Of a stretch of DNA of 64,000 nt, positions 60,306 through 64,000 are shown piece after piece. The stretch is taken from the NCBI GenBank assembly GCA_026419785.1, contig JAODTK010005787.1, positions 1 through 64,000 on the forward strand, read 5' to 3'. The position numbers and the translations under genes were made by a program. Within the stretch, counting starts at the first letter, position 1. Every line of letters starts with the position of its first letter. The notes under the pieces were generated by a model. The model saw only the letters and a program-made list of their open reading frames with translations, ran no database searches and was not told where the DNA came from. This DNA is from Sclerodactyla briareus. Its lineage: Eukaryota > Echinodermata > Holothuroidea > Dendrochirotida > Sclerodactylidae.

Positions 60306-61311
60306 ATAGATAGCAATAGCAGACTGTATGTTATGTACTACCATAGATAACAGACAGATGTCCATTTTCTCCCATTTGTTGCATAAGTAAACCATCAATC
60401 ACCTTACCACTATATCTTTTATGGCCAGATTTCTTTTAATTGTTCTGTCTATAGAGGAAGGATAACTGAATTTTACCTTTACATGCCATATCCCTTTGCA
60501 CCACTCCACTGCCAGTAATGCCCTACACCACCGACACAAGATGGCTCACAGGTAACATTCAGCTCTTGAGGCCAATTTTCAATGGGCCAGAGAGTATTTG
60601 ATGTGGTTGAGTCTGTTTTGCCTCTGCACACAAGTTTGTGAAGTGTGCATCTCCCCCACCCTGCCTCCTCCCTGTCCCATCTGCTCCCATCTCCCACCCC
60701 ACACACTGAGGGGAAAGGTTGCCCATATCTTCCATGGTTTTACTCTATCTGGTGGAGCCAGCAAAGAGGTAGGTGGAGAGGGGTGAAGGGAGAGGTTTGT
60801 CACCCCTATCAGGCATGGTTTTAGAGACAATCATCATTTGATGGGGGGGGGGCTCCACCGTACAGGTAGTGCATTGATCCATTTAACAAATTTGTATACA
60901 TCCATGAATATTTGGAGAGCTTAAATTTAGCATTGAAGATGGAGGGGGGGGGGGGGGATTAAACCGCCTAGGCATTGCAGAACTCATCATGGTACCAATC
61001 CTACGGAGAGATTGATTCCTCCTAGTGTAGGAAGATTTAGTCTACCTCCACTGCAGCAGTTTGGATAAAACAGAATTTCTTTCAAACAATATATACATAT
61101 ACACCGTTGTTCCGAACCACTTGATTGGTTGATCAAGAGTCACTGTCCTCGACCTACATAGGGTCAGTTTCACTGAAGCAGGGTCGCATCTAAATGGTCT
61201 GAACCACTTAACTGGTGAGTGTACCTGTCTTCCATGCATTTATGTCAGGGTTACTGGTATAGGGCTTCATCAATACAACGCTACACCCAGTCCACATCAC
61301 TTCAAGCATAC
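60306..61311. other. Kindlin intron with G runs
   Basis: Poly-G runs near 60844 and 60946. The overlapping frames at 60479-60830 are pyrimidine/purine-biased and not coding in appearance. Confidence 0.45.
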
Positions 61312-61436
61312 CTGTCCTGCATTGAGATTAGTTCCTTCCAATGAGACCTGCAGACTGTTCAGGGCCTTGTCTATGTCGTCCTGTCCTTCGGGCCCATCCT
61401 TCTCTGTTGGCGAGTCAGTGTTTAGGCTTGTTGGAG
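61312..61436 (-). CDS. FERMT: Kindlin exon (F2 insert upstream of the PH domain)
   Basis: 125 bases with acceptor ATTAACCAG before 61436 and donor GGACAG|GTATGC at 61312/61311. After a split first codon it reads PTSLNTDSPTEKDGPEGQDD followed by IDKALNSLQVSLEGTNLNAG and Q, ending in phase 0. It is an acidic, low-conservation linker followed by an amphipathic helix (DIDKALNSLQVSLEG), as expected in the F2 segment ahead of the PH domain. The assignment rests mainly on strand, phase and position relative to the next exon, because the sequence itself is poorly conserved among kindlins. Confidence 0.78.
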
Positions 61437-62977
61437 CTGGTTAATAATAGAAGAGAGAAGGAAAATTGAACATTATCATAAATTATGAACAGAAACGATT
61501 CTCTCAAGCACCCTACAACACTGCAAACCATACCAGCAAGCAGGTACTATTACTTTTGAACAAGGCCTCGGTCAGTTTGCATGTGTCCATGACCGTCAAT
61601 TGACTGCTTTGAGTATTTTCATGTCTTCTTCTTATTCTTAAGAGATACACAAGAGACAACAAGTTCAACCTTATTTTTTTGAAAATTTCTTTTATGGTAT
61701 ACTTGCCGAGCAGAGAATCAATCCTACTCATGGCCCAGCAAGGGTGCAGACCTGGATACTGCACCAAATCGTCAGCTGCGAATCCTTCACACAGGATATC
61801 CAATGTGTTTTGATCATGACATGAACACTTGCACTCATTATGCGGTTTTGGCATACATAATTACTTGCATACATGTGTGAATGTGTGATGAAGAAGCTTT
61901 AGTAATGAATTGTCGATTTATTGTTTGAATGTGTTGTGATTCGATTGGGTTTAGTTTTTCAGTTCCAACTTCGGACAAAATCCATCTTCCCAGTTTTAGG
62001 ATTGATCATGCATGCTTCCCATGTTACATTGATAAAATGCTCACAACTGAGAATAGCAGTTTCAGTGGTTCCCTAAACAAGGTTCAGTTCACCAATAATC
62101 AATCTTAGCCAACATATGAAGTGACCACTCAGCGACCTGGAATGGTGCAAGCCTTTGGAGAACTTGTTTTTACCAAAAAAGGGTAGAATGAATCATGAGG
62201 GTCAATTTCTATGACTAATCAGTAACTGATGATGTTCATATGAACTGGTGCTAAACATCACAATCATCAGGTTCACTAACATTATGGCTCAATCCCATTA
62301 ATCTTCCTCAATTATAATTCTCAGCACAGAAAGAGGTTATTGACACAGTCAGTCAAGCCAGTGATGTAATTACCACTTGACCCCCACCATTAAAGCCACT
62401 TTAAAACACAAACGTTCAAAAGTAATTTACACAATTTCCCTCTTCCCGACTGACCCCCACTGACCACAAAGCTTGTGACAGTGGTCAGCTCACAATCTCC
62501 GGCATTGGGCGATCGATGAACTGTAGCCACCACAAGCGGCTAACGAGAGGGAATCCCACAAAGACCACATAGTTTTGTATGGGCAAATATATAATTGGGC
62601 ATGCACAGATGGGGATAGCAACTGGGGATAGCTCAATGAACGAGGAGATCGCACATAAGTATCTCGTGGTGCGCCAATGATGGTTTTTTTCAGTCACTAC
62701 GCCCAGTGGCTCCCTGCTTTTTCACCCACAGCTATTTCTTCAGCTATGGGTCAAAGGCCCTCACCCCCCCCCCCCCCCTCCAACCCCAGTAATGTATTAT
62801 CTAGTTGATTAACTGATAACCACTACAGTGGAGCAACGAGGGGATACATGCCTTTTAGGACTATGAGTGGTCCAATTTTCTTCAGCAAATTCTCAGAAAA
62901 CATTCTCTGAAATGAAAACACATCCCTGTTCTTCTTCTGCTGTGAGCTTCACTAGTGTGAGCCCAAAAACAACACGG
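61437..62977. other. Region upstream of the most 5' kindlin exon seen
   Basis: No F0, F1 or early F2 exon is recognisable here on the minus strand; these presumably lie beyond 64000. A poly-C run lies near 62765. Short open frames are not supported. Confidence 0.45.
61680..61805 (-). mobile_element. 5'-truncated SINE, same family as 59955-60305
   Basis: The minus strand reads GGATTCGCAGCTGACGATTT, GGTGCAGTATCCAGGTCTGC, ACCCTTGCTGGGCCATGAGT and AAGTATACCATAAAAGAAA. This matches the 3' third of the full-length copy, including the AGTATACCATAAAA tail. The tRNA head is missing. The minus frame at 61513-61854 is SINE-derived. Confidence 0.85.
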
Positions 62978-63130
62978 TCAATGCTTGCAGTCAACAATGC
63001 TTGCAGTCAATTGCACAATGGACTGTAAGCTTTCGCAGTGGTCTCAAGGCTCCACGGGCGCTGGCTGCAAGCAGTGCCCATGAGCATCGTGGGGCATGCA
63101 AGCAGTGCCCATGAGTATGAGGGGGCATTG
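62978..63130 (+). repeat. Short tandem duplications
   Basis: CAATGCTTGCAGTCAA is repeated at about 62979 and 62996. GCAAGCAGTGCCCATGAG(C/T)AT is repeated at about 63067 and 63099, with GGGGCAT after each. From 63131 to 63930 no gene is recognised. Confidence 0.75.
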
Positions 63131-63934
63131 CCGCCTCTTTCGTAACCTTCCAGTAGGCAAGGATTACCAAAGACCTGTTCTCCTACTCTGCCCTGCAATG
63201 GGAATCCCCTCAAGTTGGCTTTATTCAAGAACTTTTTATGGCAAAGAGCATCAAAAGGATGGGTGAATTGGTTATAGCAGGAAACAAGCAAAAATATAGA
63301 CCCAAAGTTATGACATACTTTCACCAACTGCATTTGAATATTAAATCAATTAACCCACAATTTTGACATAAGCATTTGAACACAACAGCATTGAATGTTG
63401 TCTTCTGTATATTGAACACTGTTGGTTTGTGTAAATGTTGAAAGGCAACATCTGAATTTCTTATATTCTGTAAGGAATTAATTTTACAATTTCTATCAAC
63501 CAATCATAAATTCATAATCTGGGACTTCAGATGCCCTATTGTTTGGAAACACAAACTAAATTCGAGAAGGGCCAAATTCTAACAATGAAGTCTTTTAATT
63601 AAATAAGATTTCTGCCATTCATCTCTGGAAGTAGGTTATGGTCAACAAACAAGCACATACTAATTACCTTCACTGATTGATATCTGCTGGCGTGGAGATA
63701 TCAAGATTCAGAGATGATGCTCAATAGTACACGGGGCCCCTAAGGGTATACAATCACTCTGGCCTAAAGTGGCAATGACCACTCTAAATATAGGAAGATT
63801 GTGAAGTCCTAACTGATACTTAGTTGAAGGTCAAGCAGTGTGTGAGTGACATGTACGGTATGGTGGTCAGATTTTAAGGAACCATTAGAACAAAAGAAGT
63901 ATTTCCCAATGCAGTGATTTTTTTTTTCTCTTCG

Positions 63935-64000
63935 AACAGATGGCCCACTGACGGCGGCACCGGTTGGTAACGCCCGGCACTCAGGCCTTTTACCCGGCAC
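63935..64000 (-). mobile_element. Partial element related to the insertion at 8210-8396
   Basis: On the minus strand, from the window edge, GTGCCGGGTAAAAGGCCTGA, GTGCCGGGCGTTACCAACCG and GTGCCGCCGTCAGTGGGCC follow each other. The 8310-8396 insert has GTGCCGGGTAATTTAGGCTA, GAGTGCCGGGTTCCACCACC and CAGTGTCGCCCAGTGTGGGC in the same order. It is cut by the window boundary. Confidence 0.6.

Overview
This is eukaryotic DNA: intron-containing, about 40% GC and very rich in repeats. The one gene recognised with confidence is a kindlin (FERMT family) gene on the minus strand, so the source is an animal. The repeat landscape (tRNA-derived SINEs, CR1/Jockey-like LINEs, hAT and Harbinger-like DNA transposons, TGACCTC-rich satellites, many poly-C tracts) suggests a marine invertebrate. 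An echinoderm or hemichordate is my best guess, from general impression only.

Layout. 1-1.16 kb is a GC-rich tandem array of about 92 bp units with a GC-rich flank. 2.7-3.2 kb holds satellite units with spaced TGACCT motifs. 4.8-6 kb is a dispersed repeat whose second copy lies in a kindlin intron. 7.6-9.2 kb is a broken LINE reverse transcriptase interrupted by a short insertion. 12.4-13.8 kb is a tandem repeat of about 147 bp with a GGGCCC-type palindromic core. 14.8-16.7 kb looks like an unidentified, frame-disrupted minus-strand gene. 19.06-19.94 kb is a hAT element with a perfect 8 bp target duplication, and 20.1-23.8 kb is a larger hAT-like element. 24.6-25.9 kb is a second LINE 3' end with a poly-A tail. 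28-38 kb is mostly dispersed repeats, with a small array of palindromes at 32.8 kb. 39 kb has two tRNA-derived SINE heads, and 40.2-42.4 kb is an array of about 300 bp satellite units. 46.995-61.436 kb holds seven 3' exons of the kindlin gene. The 5' exons were not found and probably lie beyond the window.

Quality. Several kindlin exons have small deletions, mostly in short runs of one base, that break the frame while splice sites and flanking codons stay intact. In the last exon some of them compensate each other. This looks like uncorrected long-read error more than a true pseudogene, so frames elsewhere in the window should be read with the same caution. No bacterial genes, CRISPR arrays, rRNA genes or intact functional tRNA genes were seen.
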